Source: Chryseobacterium gleum | GTDB taxonomy: Bacteria; Bacteroidota; Bacteroidia; Flavobacteriales_D; Sanyastnellaceae | Assembly: GCA_945881835.1 (NCBI GenBank) | Contig: CAMCVP010000001.1 | Coordinates: forward strand, 558,001-622,000 | Reading direction: 5' to 3' | DNA length: 64,000 nucleotides | Shown here: positions 7,337 to 16,536 of the stretch, in pieces | Numbering within the stretch: position 1 is the stretch's first letter | How the letters are laid out: each line of letters starts with the position of its first letter | Position numbers and translations under genes: made by a program | The notes under the pieces: generated by a model | The model's database searches: none | Seen by the model: the letters and a program-made list of their open reading frames with translations, nothing else | Told to the model about the DNA's origin: nothing

Positions 7337-9220
7337 ATGAGACAAGGAAATATTTCAGTTCAAACCGAAAACATTTTTCCCATTATTAAAAAATTCTTGT
7401 ATTCAGATCACGAGATCTTTTTACGCGAGTTAGTGAGCAACGCAGTAGATGCGTGTCAAAAATCAAAAACATTAGGTAGCCTCGGAGAACTTAAAGAAGG
7501 TGCAGAGAACTACAGAGTTGAAGTTATCTTGAATGAAGCAGACAAGACCATCACCATTCGCGACAATGGAGTGGGTATGTCTGAAGAGGAAGTCGATAAA
7601 TACATTAACCAAATCGCTTTCAGCGGTGCGGAAGAATTCGTTAGCAAATACAAAGACGCACAAATCATTGGTCACTTCGGATTGGGCTTCTATTCAGCCT
7701 TTATGGTGGCGAAGGAAGTAGAGATTATCTCGAAGTCTAGAAAAGATGCGCCTGCTGTTAAATGGGTGTGCGACGGTTCGCCAAACTTCACCATGGAAAC
7801 AGTGGAGAAAGAAACCTTCGGTACCGATATCGTGTTGCACATTGCAGACGATTCAACTGAGTTTTCAGAGAAGTCTCGCCTAGAAGGAATCTTAAATAAG
7901 TATTGTCGTTTCATGCCGGTGGAAATTGTTTTCGGGACGAAAACAGAATACATCGACGATCCAAGCGGAGAGAAAGACGACAAAGGAAATGCGAAGCGTG
8001 TTGAAACAACCGTTGACAACATCATTAATTCAACCACTCCGCTTTGGACAAAGAAACCAGCCGATCTTCAACAAGAAGATTACGATAAATTCTACCGAGA
8101 ATTGTATCCGTATTCATTCGAAGATCCGTTGTTCCATATTCATGTTAACGTAGATTATCCTTTCAACCTAACAGGAATATTATTCTTTCCTAAGTTGAAA
8201 GCGAACATGGAAAACAACCGAAACAAAGTTCAGTTGTACAGCAATCAAGTCTTCATCACCGATGAAGTGAAGAACATTCTTCCCGATTTCCTTACGTTGC
8301 TGCACGGTGTAATCGATTCTCCAGACATCCCGTTAAACGTGTCTCGCAGCTATTTGCAAGAAGACGGAAACGTGAAGAAGATTTCCGCACACATCACCAA
8401 GAAAGTTGCGGACAAGTTGAACAGCATGTTCAACGGAGATCGCAAAGATTTCGAATCGAAATGGGACGACATCTCTGTGTTCATTCATTACGGAATGTTA
8501 TCGGAAGAGAAGTTCAACGAGAAAGCAGTAAACTTCAATCTTTTCAAAACAACTGAAAATGAATACTTCAATTTGGAAGAATTGAAGACGAAGGTGGAAG
8601 GACTTCAAAAAGATAAAAACGGAAGCACTGTGGTGCTCTACAGCAACGACAGCCAAGCGCAAGATTCATTCATTGCTTCAGCAAAAGACCGTGGGTATGT
8701 TGTGGTTGAAATGAACTCACCATTGACGCCGCATTTGATTTCGCAATTGGAATCGAAAGATCAAAATTTGAAGTTTAAGCGTGTGGATAGCGATGTGTTG
8801 GATAAGTTGATTGAGAAGGAAGAGAACTCTGCATCACTTCTTACAGAAGAAGAAAAAACAGCGTTGAAGCCATTGTTCGAAGAGAACCTCGACACGAAAT
8901 CGTTCAACGTGAGTTTTGAGAATATGTCTTCTACAGAAGCTCCTGTAACCATTACGCAAAACGAATTCATGCGTCGCATGAAGGAGCAAAGCGCCTTGGG
9001 TGGAGGCGGAGGAATGAATTTCTACGGAGAACTTCCAGACAGTTACACCATTGTTGTGAATTCGAACCATCCGTTAATGCAAAAGATTATCGCCGACAAA
9101 GAATCTGGTAAAGGCCTTGCGCAGCAAGCGGTTCAATTGGCTATGCTGTCAAAAGGTATTTTGAAAGGAGCCGAATTGACCAAGTTCATTCAAGCCAACT
9201 TTGAGGCACTCAATAAATAA
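7337..9220 (+). CDS. htpG: Molecular chaperone HtpG (Hsp90)
   Basis: ATP-dependent Hsp90-family chaperone in the cytoplasm. I place the start at the ATG at 7337 (protein MRQGNISVQ...), not at an upstream in-frame TTG. The N-terminal GHKL ATPase domain has ELVSNAVDAC (about 30-39), DNGVGMS and IGHFGLGFYSA. The middle domain contains the long client/ATP-contact region with NVSRSYLQED (about 335-344). The C-terminal dimerisation domain completes 627 residues, a usual bacterial length. A run of five Gly (about residue 563) lies in the C-terminal domain. The gene stands alone with a distinctive upstream control region. Confidence 0.97.
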   Translation: MRQGNISVQTENIFPIIKKFLYSDHEIFLRELVSNAVDACQKSKTLGSLGELKEGAENYRVEVILNEADKTITIRDNGVGMSEEEVDKYINQIAFSGAEEFVSKYKDAQIIGHFGLGFYSAFMVAKEVEIISKSRKDAPAVKWVCDGSPNFTMETVEKETFGTDIVLHIADDSTEFSEKSRLEGILNKYCRFMPVEIVFGTKTEYIDDPSGEKDDKGNAKRVETTVDNIINSTTPLWTKKPADLQQEDYDKFYRELYPYSFEDPLFHIHVNVDYPFNLTGILFFPKLKANMENNRNKVQLYSNQVFITDEVKNILPDFLTLLHGVIDSPDIPLNVSRSYLQEDGNVKKISAHITKKVADKLNSMFNGDRKDFESKWDDISVFIHYGMLSEEKFNEKAVNFNLFKTTENEYFNLEELKTKVEGLQKDKNGSTVVLYSNDSQAQDSFIASAKDRGYVVVEMNSPLTPHLISQLESKDQNLKFKRVDSDVLDKLIEKEENSASLLTEEEKTALKPLFEENLDTKSFNVSFENMSSTEAPVTITQNEFMRRMKEQSALGGGGGMNFYGELPDSYTIVVNSNHPLMQKIIADKESGKGLAQQAVQLAMLSKGILKGAELTKFIQANFEALNK

Positions 9221-9269
9221 TTTGCTTAACAAGAAAAAAAAGAACACCTTCGTTCAACAATAAAAAGAT

Positions 9270-9869
9270 ATGAAATCAAATAAAGTGTTAATCGCTCTGC
9301 TCGCAGTAGTAGGAGTTATAGTTATAGGATATGGTATTTTCTATTTTTATGGAACTAGCGTTTACAGCGGAGCCGTAGAAAAGCAAGAAACTGTGAACGA
9401 GAAATGGGCGAATGTGCAAACAGCCTATCAACGTCGCGCCGACCTGATTCCACAATTGGTTGCTACTGTAAAAGGAGCTGCTGCCAATGAGGAGAAGATT
9501 TTGACTGAAGTAACCAATGCTCGTGCGGGAATGGTTTCGGCAAAAAACCAAGATGAGTATATGGCAAGTGCACAAAAGATGGATAGAGGAATCAAGCAGT
9601 TAATGATTGCAGTTGAGAGCTATCCTCAAATTAATAGCACCGAAAATTTTAGAACTCTTCAAGCACAACTTGAAGGAACCGAGAATCAAGTGAAGACAGA
9701 GCGCGATTATTACAACGAAGCCGTAAAGGAATTCAACAGCTATGTTCGTGGATTTTGGAAGCACAAAGCACTTGGATTGGTTGGCAACGACGATGAAGAG
9801 TTCAAGGTTCGCAAGATGTTTGAGGCTGATGCTGGAAGTGAAAACGCTCCAAAAGTAAGTTTCGAATAA
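9270..9869 (+). CDS. LemA family protein
   Basis: A 199-residue membrane protein with one N-terminal transmembrane helix (about residues 6-28) followed by a helical domain typical of LemA: WANVQTAYQRRADLIPQLVATVKG (given here in part, about 47-70), and later YYNEAVKEFNSYVR near 150. The helical part probably lies outside the cytoplasmic membrane. Molecular function is not established. It is followed at once by two TPM-domain genes (stop and start share bases at 9869), a LemA-TPM pairing that recurs in many bacteria and suggests a joint role in envelope homeostasis. Confidence 0.93.
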   Translation: MKSNKVLIALLAVVGVIVIGYGIFYFYGTSVYSGAVEKQETVNEKWANVQTAYQRRADLIPQLVATVKGAAANEEKILTEVTNARAGMVSAKNQDEYMASAQKMDRGIKQLMIAVESYPQINSTENFRTLQAQLEGTENQVKTERDYYNEAVKEFNSYVRGFWKHKALGLVGNDDEEFKVRKMFEADAGSENAPKVSFE

Positions 9870-10294
9870 TGGCTTTTTTCTTCGAAGATGATTTCTCTCG
9901 ATTAGTTGAGAAATCTATTGAAGAAGCGGAGCTGCTCACTTCAGCAGAATTCAAATTGCACATTGAAGAAGTGTGCAACGAGGAAGTGCTGGATCGAGCA
10001 GCTTTCGTTTTTTCTGAATTGGAATTGCATAAGACCGAGAAGCGAAATGCCGTTCTGTTGTATGTCAGCGTGAACGACCGCAAGGTCTCTATCCTTGCAG
10101 ACGCAGGAGCAAAGGCGCATTTGTCGGAACAGTTCCTTTCAGAAACACTTTCAACATTAATCAACGATTTTAAAATGAATCAATATGCTCAAGGAATAAG
10201 CAACTGTTTCCGCAACATTGCTTCAGCATTAAAATCGAATTTCCCTTATCAAGAAAACGACATCAATGAAATTAGCAATACAGTCAGCCGTTAA
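9869..10294 (+). CDS. Soluble TPM-domain protein
   Basis: A 141-residue protein without signal peptide or membrane helix. It has the TPM (formerly DUF477) pattern: SIEEAELLTSAEFKLHIEEV near residues 15-35, NAVLLYVSVNDRKVSILAD near 61-80, and a C-terminal amphipathic helix. TPM domains occur in a putative phosphatase of plant chloroplasts and in bacterial envelope proteins; activity here is unproven. It starts on the last base of the lemA gene and overlaps the following TPM gene by 29 bases, so the three form one operon. Confidence 0.85.
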   Translation: MAFFFEDDFSRLVEKSIEEAELLTSAEFKLHIEEVCNEEVLDRAAFVFSELELHKTEKRNAVLLYVSVNDRKVSILADAGAKAHLSEQFLSETLSTLINDFKMNQYAQGISNCFRNIASALKSNFPYQENDINEISNTVSR

Positions 10295-11108
10295 GTTCTT
10301 TCTTGTCGTTGCCTTTCTTGGATTATACTCCAACACACAAGCGCAAGATTGTTTTCCTCAAAAAGATGATCGCAGATTGGTGTACGATGGCGCAGGTATG
10401 CTTGCGGCAAATGAAATTCAATTGTTGGAAGACAGTTTGCAGAATTTAGCGCGCACAACAGGCACACAAATCGTTGTGGTTATTGTGGAAGACTTATGCG
10501 GTTTCGAGCCATACGCTTTCGCAACAAAACTTGGAGAGCAATGGGGTGTTGGACAAGCAAAGCAAGACAACGGAATTGTCTTCCTCATTAAACCCAAACA
10601 GGCCTCCTCCAAAGGAGAAGCGTTCATCGCAGTAGGAAGAGGATTGCACGGAACCATTCCAGATGCGGTGTCATATACTATTGTGGAGAATGAATTTATT
10701 CCTTTAGCAAAACAGAAAAAGTATTTTGAAGGAATTGCGAAGAGCGTTCAGATATTATCTGATTTATCGCGCGGAAAATATCCAGCAAGCGAATACGCTC
10801 CTGAAAAGAAAAGCAACAAAGGCGGAATACTCGGAGCAGTCATTTTCTTTTTAATCATTGCAGGTGTGTTCTTGTTATTCAAAGTGAAAAGCACTCGTCA
10901 ATATGCACGCTCAAACAACCTGGGCTTCTGGGCTGCATGGGCTTTACTGGCATCTATGAACACACGTCACTCGGGCTATTACAACTCATTCCGTGGCGGA
11001 AGCGGAGGCTTCGGCGGATGGGGTGGAGGAAGTTCTGGAGGCGGAGGAGGCTTCGGCGGATTTGGCGGCGGAAGCTTCGGCGGCGGCGGTGCAGGAGGGT
11101 CATGGTAG
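10266..11108 (+). CDS. Membrane-anchored TPM-domain protein with Gly-rich tail
   Basis: A 280-residue protein. A signal peptide occupies about 1-26 (ending TQAQ), the TPM domain about 35-175 (VYDGAGMLAANE, GTQIVVVIVEDL, WGVGQAKQDNGIVFLI), a transmembrane helix about 188-206, and the C-terminus (from about 240) is very rich in Gly with Ser, Phe and Trp. That tail is common in this family and is probably flexible. The domain would sit in the periplasm with the tail in the cytoplasm. It is the last gene of the LemA/TPM operon. Confidence 0.88.
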   Translation: MKLAIQSAVKFFLVVAFLGLYSNTQAQDCFPQKDDRRLVYDGAGMLAANEIQLLEDSLQNLARTTGTQIVVVIVEDLCGFEPYAFATKLGEQWGVGQAKQDNGIVFLIKPKQASSKGEAFIAVGRGLHGTIPDAVSYTIVENEFIPLAKQKKYFEGIAKSVQILSDLSRGKYPASEYAPEKKSNKGGILGAVIFFLIIAGVFLLFKVKSTRQYARSNNLGFWAAWALLASMNTRHSGYYNSFRGGSGGFGGWGGGSSGGGGGFGGFGGGSFGGGGAGGSW

Positions 11109-11151
11109 TTCTTCCACGTGCAATAGTGGTACGGTTTTTTAGTTAGGGACA

Positions 11152-11181
11152 TTGGTACAACGGAAGTGCGTTGTACCTTTA
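11152..11181 (+). promoter_or_regulatory. Promoter with embedded inverted repeat before the ctpA-like gene
   Basis: TTG at 11152-11154, a spacer of exactly 19 bases, and TACCTTTA at 11174-11181 fit the Bacteroidota promoter consensus. Within it lies a perfect 9-bp inverted repeat, GGTACAACG (11154-11162) and CGTTGTACC (11169-11177), spaced by GAAGTG. It touches both promoter elements. A start site near 11188 would leave only a few bases before the ATG at 11192. The repeat may be an operator; a role as a weak terminator for the TPM operon is also possible (only three T follow). Confidence 0.5.
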
Positions 11182-11191
11182 TCCCGAACTT

Positions 11192-12826
11192 ATGAAAAAG
11201 AAAATCGTCCTGTTTTTAGTTGTGCAATCGCTTCTTACAGCAACAGCTTGGGCACAACCAGATCCGAAAACAACAACAGATAAATTCGCATCGTTGTTGA
11301 ACTACATCGAGTACATGTACGTAGACTCGGTGAATTCAAAAGAGCTAACCGAGAAGGCGATTATTTCGCTGCTCGAAGAATTAGATCCTCATTCAACTTA
11401 TATCAGCGCTGAAGAATTACAAGAGGCCAATGAGCCTTTGGAAGGAAGCTTCGATGGCATAGGTGTTCAATTCAACATACTTCATGACACCATTATGGTT
11501 GTTGAGCCTATTCAAGGCGGACCCTCTGAAAAATTGGGCATTCGTGGTGGAGATAAAATTGTAAGCGTAGACGGAGTGAACGTTGCTGGAATTGGAATCA
11601 AGAACAACGACGTGTTCAAGAAGCTTCGCGGACCTCGCGGAACAAAAGTGAAAGTGGGAATTTTGCGCAAAGGCGTGAAAGGAATTTCCACATATGAAAT
11701 TATTCGCGATAAAATTCCAATCTATTCTATTGACGCGGCATATATGGCTGCAGAAGGAATTGGATACATCAAAGTATCTCGTTTCGCGAAAACAACCACT
11801 GAAGAATTGCGCAAAGCGTTAGATGATTTGAAGAAAAAAGGAATGCGCGATTTAGTGCTCGACCTTCAAGACAACGGTGGTGGAATGTTAAGCGCTGCGA
11901 TTGATATGTGCGACGAGTTCTTGGACAAAGACAAATTGATTGTATTCACAAAAGGAAGAGCATTTCCTGAAGAGAAAACAAATGCGAAGCCACGTGTGAA
12001 AGGAAGATTTGAGGAAGGAAGATTGGTGGTGTTAATTGACGAGTCTTCTGCAAGTGCAAGTGAAATTGTTAGTGGTGCCATTCAAGATTGGGATCGCGGA
12101 GTTGTTGTAGGAAGAAGGTCTTTCGGGAAAGGATTGGTTCAACGTCCTATTCCATTGCCAGACGGTTCGATGGTTCGCCTAACCGTTCAGAAGTATTACA
12201 CTCCTGCTGGAAGATGCATACAGAAGCCTTACGAAAAAGGATTGGAAGATTACGAGATGGATTACTTGAAGCGTTTGAAGAATGGTGAGTTCTTCCACGC
12301 CGATAGCATTAAGTTTTCTGAAAAGGATAAGTATGAAACTCGTCTAACGAAACGCACTGTTTATGGCGGTGGTGGAATTATGCCGGACATCTTCGTGCCG
12401 CTAGACACTTCTGAGAACAGCAAGTATTTTTCTGATTTGTTACGCATTGGTATTACCAACGATTGGACAATGGAGTATGTAGATGCACATCGCGATGAGT
12501 TGAAGAAAAAGTATCCAACTTCGAAAGAGTTCATTACTCAGTTTACATTCAGTCAAGATGAAATCGCGAATTTCATTCAAGCAGCCGAGAAGAAAGACGT
12601 TAAATTCAACGAGGTAGAATTTGCTCGTTCAAGGCAGGTAATTCTGATTCGCATGAAGGCCTTGGTTGGAAGAGGCATTTACGAGAACGAATCGTTCTAC
12701 GAAATCATCAATGAATTAAATCCAGCATTCAAACGCGGAATGGAAATCTTGGTCAACGGTGAGTTTGAAAAAATTCCTTTGGCATTCGATGAATACAAAA
12801 TGGTGAAATCAAAACCGAAAAAATAA
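11192..12826 (+). CDS. S41-family C-terminal processing peptidase (CtpA-like)
   Basis: A periplasmic serine protease that trims or degrades proteins from their C-terminus. I choose the ATG at 11192 (MKKKIVLF...), giving a clean signal peptide (1-22, ending AWAQ) and 544 residues; an upstream in-frame TTG is less likely. A PDZ domain covers about 95-165 (GGPSEKLGIRGGDKI). The S41 core has the catalytic pair Ser 288 (in SSASASE) and Lys 313 (in SFGKG), 25 residues apart as in E. coli Prc. A C-terminal extension of about 180 residues is common in Bacteroidota. It probably shares a transcript with the next two genes. Confidence 0.93.
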   Translation: MKKKIVLFLVVQSLLTATAWAQPDPKTTTDKFASLLNYIEYMYVDSVNSKELTEKAIISLLEELDPHSTYISAEELQEANEPLEGSFDGIGVQFNILHDTIMVVEPIQGGPSEKLGIRGGDKIVSVDGVNVAGIGIKNNDVFKKLRGPRGTKVKVGILRKGVKGISTYEIIRDKIPIYSIDAAYMAAEGIGYIKVSRFAKTTTEELRKALDDLKKKGMRDLVLDLQDNGGGMLSAAIDMCDEFLDKDKLIVFTKGRAFPEEKTNAKPRVKGRFEEGRLVVLIDESSASASEIVSGAIQDWDRGVVVGRRSFGKGLVQRPIPLPDGSMVRLTVQKYYTPAGRCIQKPYEKGLEDYEMDYLKRLKNGEFFHADSIKFSEKDKYETRLTKRTVYGGGGIMPDIFVPLDTSENSKYFSDLLRIGITNDWTMEYVDAHRDELKKKYPTSKEFITQFTFSQDEIANFIQAAEKKDVKFNEVEFARSRQVILIRMKALVGRGIYENESFYEIINELNPAFKRGMEILVNGEFEKIPLAFDEYKMVKSKPKK

Positions 12827-12830
12827 AAAA

Positions 12831-13322
12831 ATGAAAAAGCTAGCTTTTCTATTCGGAAGTGCGCTTGTTGTTTTTGCAAGTTGTTCCACTTCGACCTCTA
12901 ATAACGCTGAAGTAATTCCTAGTCAGCCTGCTCCGGTAGTTGTTCCTAAGGAAGTGCCAAAGCCTGGTTCAGGTGAAGAATCTCAATTGCGTCCAAAGAC
13001 GAAAATGAAATTCAAGAAGATGTTGCACGATTTCGGAAGATTGAAAGAAGGGGAGAAGCGTGAGCATGATTTTGAATTCACGAATACAGGCAAAGAAGAT
13101 TTGATTATTGAAGATTGCAAAGGTTCTTGCGGATGCACCGTTCCGGAATGGCCGAAGGATCCGATTAAACCAGGACAGTCAGCGGCAATTAAAGTGAAAT
13201 TCGATAGTACGAAGAAAGAAAAAGATCAGGAGAAGTCAGTTACGATTACGGCTAACACAGAACCCGATTTAAAGACAGTCATTAAAATTAAGGCCTACGT
13301 AGAACCGTCGGCAGCGAAATAA
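12831..13322 (+). CDS. DUF1573 domain lipoprotein
   Basis: A 163-residue protein with a lipoprotein signal (lipobox around VFASC, Cys at about 18). A Pro/Val-rich linker (about 28-48) precedes a DUF1573 domain (about 62-158): HDFGRLKEGEKREHDFEFTN (about 65-84), then a CKGSCGCTVPEWP Cys cluster typical of the family. DUF1573 is an Ig/ASPM-SPD-2-like beta-sandwich abundant in Bacteroidota; function unknown. It starts 4 bases after the protease gene and ends 12 bases before prfC. Confidence 0.9.
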   Translation: MKKLAFLFGSALVVFASCSTSTSNNAEVIPSQPAPVVVPKEVPKPGSGEESQLRPKTKMKFKKMLHDFGRLKEGEKREHDFEFTNTGKEDLIIEDCKGSCGCTVPEWPKDPIKPGQSAAIKVKFDSTKKEKDQEKSVTITANTEPDLKTVIKIKAYVEPSAAK

Positions 13323-13334
13323 CAAAGGAAGAAC

Positions 13335-14921
13335 ATGGCCAGTGCGCAAGAAGAAATAGGTAGAAGAAGAACGTTTGCGATTATCTCTCACCCTGATGCG
13401 GGTAAAACAACATTAACGGAGAAGCTTTTGCTTTTTGGAGGTGCTATTCAAACAGCGGGAGCTGTTAAGAGCAATAAGATTACGAAGACAGCGGCTTCCG
13501 ATTTCATGGAAATTGAAAGACAGAGAGGGATCTCTGTTGCAACGTCGGTGATGGTCTTTGAATACCAAGGCAAGCAAATTAATTTGCTCGATACTCCCGG
13601 TCACAAAGATTTCGCTGAAGATACCTACCGCACGCTTACAGCAGTAGACAGTGTAATTCTCGTTGTTGATAGTGTGAAGGGTGTTGAAACACAGACGGAA
13701 CGTTTGATGGAAGTCTGTCGCATGCGCGACACACCGGTGATTGTGTTTGTAAACAAGATGGATTTGGAAGGACGCGAAGGTTTCGATATTCTAGACGAAT
13801 TGGAATCGAAACTGTCAATTAAAGTTCAACCACTTTCTTGGCCTATTTCGAAAGGATTTAGTTTCAAAGGAGTTTACAAACTTTACGACAAGAGCATCAA
13901 TCTTTTCGCTTCGAACAAAACGAAGGTGGAAGAAAATATCGTTCACATTGAAGATTTGAATGATCCGATTCTCGATGAGTTGGCAGGACAATACGCGAAT
14001 GAATTGCGTCACGATGTTGAACTCATTAGCAGTGTATACGATCCGTTCGATGTGGAAGCATACAAGGCAGGACAATTGGCTCCCGTGTTTTTCGGTTCGG
14101 CCATGAATAATTTCGGGGTTCGCGAGTTGTTAGAGAAATTTATTGAGATTGCGCCAACGCCACGTCCTCGCGAAACAGAGACAAGAGAAGTTGAGCCAGT
14201 GGAGCCGAAGTTCAGCGGTTTTGTGTTTAAGATTCACGCGAACATTGATCCACGTCACCGCGATCGCATTGCGTTCTTGCGTGTGTGCAGTGGAAAGTTT
14301 GAACGGAACAAATTCTACAAGCATGTTCGTTTGGCGAAAGAGTTCAAGTATCCGAATCCGGTAACGTTCATGGCGCAAGCAAAGTCGACCATTGATGAAG
14401 CTTATCCGGGCGATGTGGTAGGATTATATGACACTGGAAATTTCAAGATTGGCGATACGCTAACAGAAGGCGAGAACATGATGTTCAAAGGAATTCCGAG
14501 TTTCTCTCCAGAGATATTCAAAGAATTGGTGAATCGTGATCCAATGAAGACGAAGCAATTGGACAAAGGTATTCGTCAACTTACCGAAGAAGGCGTTGCA
14601 CAAGTATTCTTCCAAGAGCCTGGCTCACGTAAGATTGTTGGAACCGTGGGTGAACTTCAATTTGAAGTAATTAAATACCGTTTAGAAAACGAATACGGAG
14701 CGAAATGTATTTTCGAACCGAAGTCATATTACAAGGCATGTTGGATTACCACTACCGATCCTGCGAAGCTTACTGAGTTCTTGCGAATTAAAGGAAATAA
14801 CATTGTGAAAGACAAAGAAGATCGCGATGTGTTCCTGGCGCCAAGTCAGTTTATGCTTGACATGGAGAAGCAGAATTATCCTGAACTTACCTTTCACTTC
14901 ACGAGTGAATTAGACGCATAA
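13335..14921 (+). CDS. prfC: Peptide chain release factor 3
   Basis: A translational GTPase that removes RF1/RF2 from the ribosome after peptide release. The 528 residues begin with the G1 loop HPDAGKTT (19-26); switch and G3 follow in ERQRGISV and [10 protein letters not shown], and G4 is VNKMD. The stretch [15 protein letters not shown] matches RF3 rather than EF-G. Domain II and the C-terminal RF3 domain are complete. It is the last gene before a strong bidirectional terminator. Confidence 0.96.
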   Translation: MASAQEEIGRRRTFAIISHPDAGKTTLTEKLLLFGGAIQTAGAVKSNKITKTAASDFMEIERQRGISVATSVMVFEYQGKQINLLDTPGHKDFAEDTYRTLTAVDSVILVVDSVKGVETQTERLMEVCRMRDTPVIVFVNKMDLEGREGFDILDELESKLSIKVQPLSWPISKGFSFKGVYKLYDKSINLFASNKTKVEENIVHIEDLNDPILDELAGQYANELRHDVELISSVYDPFDVEAYKAGQLAPVFFGSAMNNFGVRELLEKFIEIAPTPRPRETETREVEPVEPKFSGFVFKIHANIDPRHRDRIAFLRVCSGKFERNKFYKHVRLAKEFKYPNPVTFMAQAKSTIDEAYPGDVVGLYDTGNFKIGDTLTEGENMMFKGIPSFSPEIFKELVNRDPMKTKQLDKGIRQLTEEGVAQVFFQEPGSRKIVGTVGELQFEVIKYRLENEYGAKCIFEPKSYYKACWITTTDPAKLTEFLRIKGNNIVKDKEDRDVFLAPSQFMLDMEKQNYPELTFHFTSELDA

Positions 14922-14944
14922 AAAAAGCCCCGAGGGGCTTTTTT
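14921..14944. terminator. Bidirectional terminator between prfC and the small lipoprotein gene
   Basis: AAAAAAGCCCC and GGGGCTTTTTT form an 11-bp symmetrical stem around GA. T-runs occur on both strands, so it can serve prfC and the convergent minus-strand gene that ends at 14948. Confidence 0.92.
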
Positions 14945-14947
14945 ACT

Positions 14948-15157
14948 TTAGTGAGGTTTGCATTTCACTTTGGTGTGATCTCCTTTCGTTTTCTTAACGC
15001 GGGAGTTTACAAATCGTTGGTTCTTTTTATTCCGCTTGTTATGCGAAGAATAGTTAAATCCTTTCTTCGGACTTGAACAAGAAGTTTGGGTGGTAACAAC
15101 GGTAGCTGTTCCTAATAGGGCAAGAAGTAAATAGGAGAGTCTGAAAAAGCGTTTCAT
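14948..15157 (-). CDS. Small basic lipoprotein, unknown function
   Basis: Only 69 residues. A signal peptide with a hydrophobic core (about 8-22) ends in TSCSS, which resembles a lipobox (Cys about 27). The remaining 40 residues are strongly basic with many Lys, Arg, Asn and His. It starts one base after the stop of the upstream esterase gene and ends at the terminator, so it is probably co-transcribed. I do not recognise a family. A short positively charged lipoprotein could contact nucleic acid or polysaccharide, but this is guesswork. Confidence 0.6.
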   Translation of the reverse strand: MKRFFRLSYLLLALLGTATVVTTQTSCSSPKKGFNYSSHNKRNKKNQRFVNSRVKKTKGDHTKVKCKPH

Positions 15158-15158
15158 T

Positions 15159-16391
15159 TTAATGTTGAATTAGCACGGTTTTGTTGGTTTTTCCGGTTGA
15201 AGTGGTTAGTCGGAATACGTACAATCCATTCGGAAGATTGGATACTTCCATGCGATTTGTATTGAATTCTGCAGACACCAATTCTCCCGTCATGTTATAG
15301 ACTTCAATCTGCTTTAAATCGTTGCTTGCAATGAATAAAGTTGCGTTAGCCGGATTCGGGTAAACCAACAAGTTGTCCTCTTCAACGATTAACTCTTCTG
15401 TTCCAACAGATATTGTGCGATAACTACAATTGAGCGGAACAGAGCAAATGTGATGTGTAAGGAAATTCGACATGATGCTCATGGTAGTATCCAAAATTGC
15501 AGCGTTCGTCATATGAGGAACGTGATCCATTCCTTCATAAATTTCAAAGCAATGCTCCAATCCAACTTGATTCATTTTTTCGTTTATGCTGAAGCTGCCA
15601 TCCACTTCTACAACCGGCGCAATTCCGAATGCGTATTGCATTGCTGAAGCATAAGGAACCGTTTGGTCGTTCGTTCCATGAAACAATAAAGCAGGTTCAT
15701 CTCCAGCATGAATCCAAGCGGTGTCGCCAATGGCGCCACAAATGTTCACGATTGCTTTTACATCTGAAGGATATCCGGGATTTCCACTTTCCCCTTCCAA
15801 CGCTCCGGTAAGACCGGGGTTGCTCGTGTTCACGTATGACGGAAGTTCAGCCATATCATCTAAATAGGCCATGTGTAAGGCAATGTATCCACCTGCACTA
15901 GAGCCTGCAATGTAGATTTCGTTGGCGTCAATCTTATACGGATTTCCATCTGCGGCAACCGACTTACGAAGAAAGCGTACTGCTGCTTTTCCGTCTTGAA
16001 CCCCACGCATAACCGCTTCTGTCATAGGCCCCGCTAAGTTTGCGGTTATGTTTATTCCGAGTCTGTATTCAATTGAAATGGCGACATAGCCCATTTTTGC
16101 AAGTCGCTCGCAAATGGGAACCACATCGGCGCCTGTCTTCGAACCAGAAAGGAAAAATCCTCCGTGAGCTACAATAACTGCAGCTCGGTTAGTTACATTG
16201 TCACCAACAGGCTCATAAATGTCGCACAAAAGTGTTTGAGGAGTTCCGTCGAATTTAATATTCTGGCCGTATTCGACGTTAGAAGTAACTTGAACTTCGT
16301 TGAAGATATAATTCAAATATCTGTTCCCATCGCATTGAGCCATGGTATTTAAGCTGACAATAACTGCAAAAAGAGATAAGATTTTTTTCAT
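15159..16391 (-). CDS. Exported alpha/beta-hydrolase (esterase) with T9SS domain
   Basis: A 410-residue secreted hydrolase. Signal peptide about 1-18 (ending NTMAQ). The alpha/beta-hydrolase core has an oxyanion-hole motif HGGFFLSG (about 76-83) and a nucleophile elbow GSSAGGYIA (about 163-171) with Ser as nucleophile. The later stretch LFHGTNDQTVPY should carry the acid, and the His is probably in GMDHVPH (about 300). The fold suggests a carboxylesterase or feruloyl/lipase-like enzyme; substrate unknown. Residues about 335-410 (LLVYPNPANATLFI to KTVLIQH) form a type A T9SS sorting domain, so it is secreted or surface-attached. It leads a two-gene unit with the small lipoprotein gene. Confidence 0.85.
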   Translation of the reverse strand: MKKILSLFAVIVSLNTMAQCDGNRYLNYIFNEVQVTSNVEYGQNIKFDGTPQTLLCDIYEPVGDNVTNRAAVIVAHGGFFLSGSKTGADVVPICERLAKMGYVAISIEYRLGINITANLAGPMTEAVMRGVQDGKAAVRFLRKSVAADGNPYKIDANEIYIAGSSAGGYIALHMAYLDDMAELPSYVNTSNPGLTGALEGESGNPGYPSDVKAIVNICGAIGDTAWIHAGDEPALLFHGTNDQTVPYASAMQYAFGIAPVVEVDGSFSINEKMNQVGLEHCFEIYEGMDHVPHMTNAAILDTTMSIMSNFLTHHICSVPLNCSYRTISVGTEELIVEEDNLLVYPNPANATLFIASNDLKQIEVYNMTGELVSAEFNTNRMEVSNLPNGLYVFRLTTSTGKTNKTVLIQH

Positions 16392-16487
16392 TTGGAAGGT
16401 TTTAGGTATTTCTAATTTATGATTTATTCTTTTTCAATCCTTAAAAAAAACATTATTCCCCTTCAAATGTTAATGATTTTTATAAGA

Positions 16488-16521
16488 TTGAGCGGTATGT
16501 CTGTTGAAAGGTTTAATTTTG
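16488..16521 (+). promoter_or_regulatory. Predicted promoter of the ferredoxin reductase gene
   Basis: TTG at 16488-16490, a 23-base spacer and a perfect TAATTTTG (16514-16521). The start site would be near 16528, downstream of an in-frame TTG at 16504 and upstream of the ATG at 16537, which decides the start codon. Confidence 0.55.
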
Positions 16522-16536
16522 CTCGACTTCACAATT

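Noticed and set aside
10937-11146. Arg/Gly-rich open frame inside the second TPM gene
   Set aside because: It is the frame-shifted shadow of the Gly-rich tail; no independent start or conservation is apparent.
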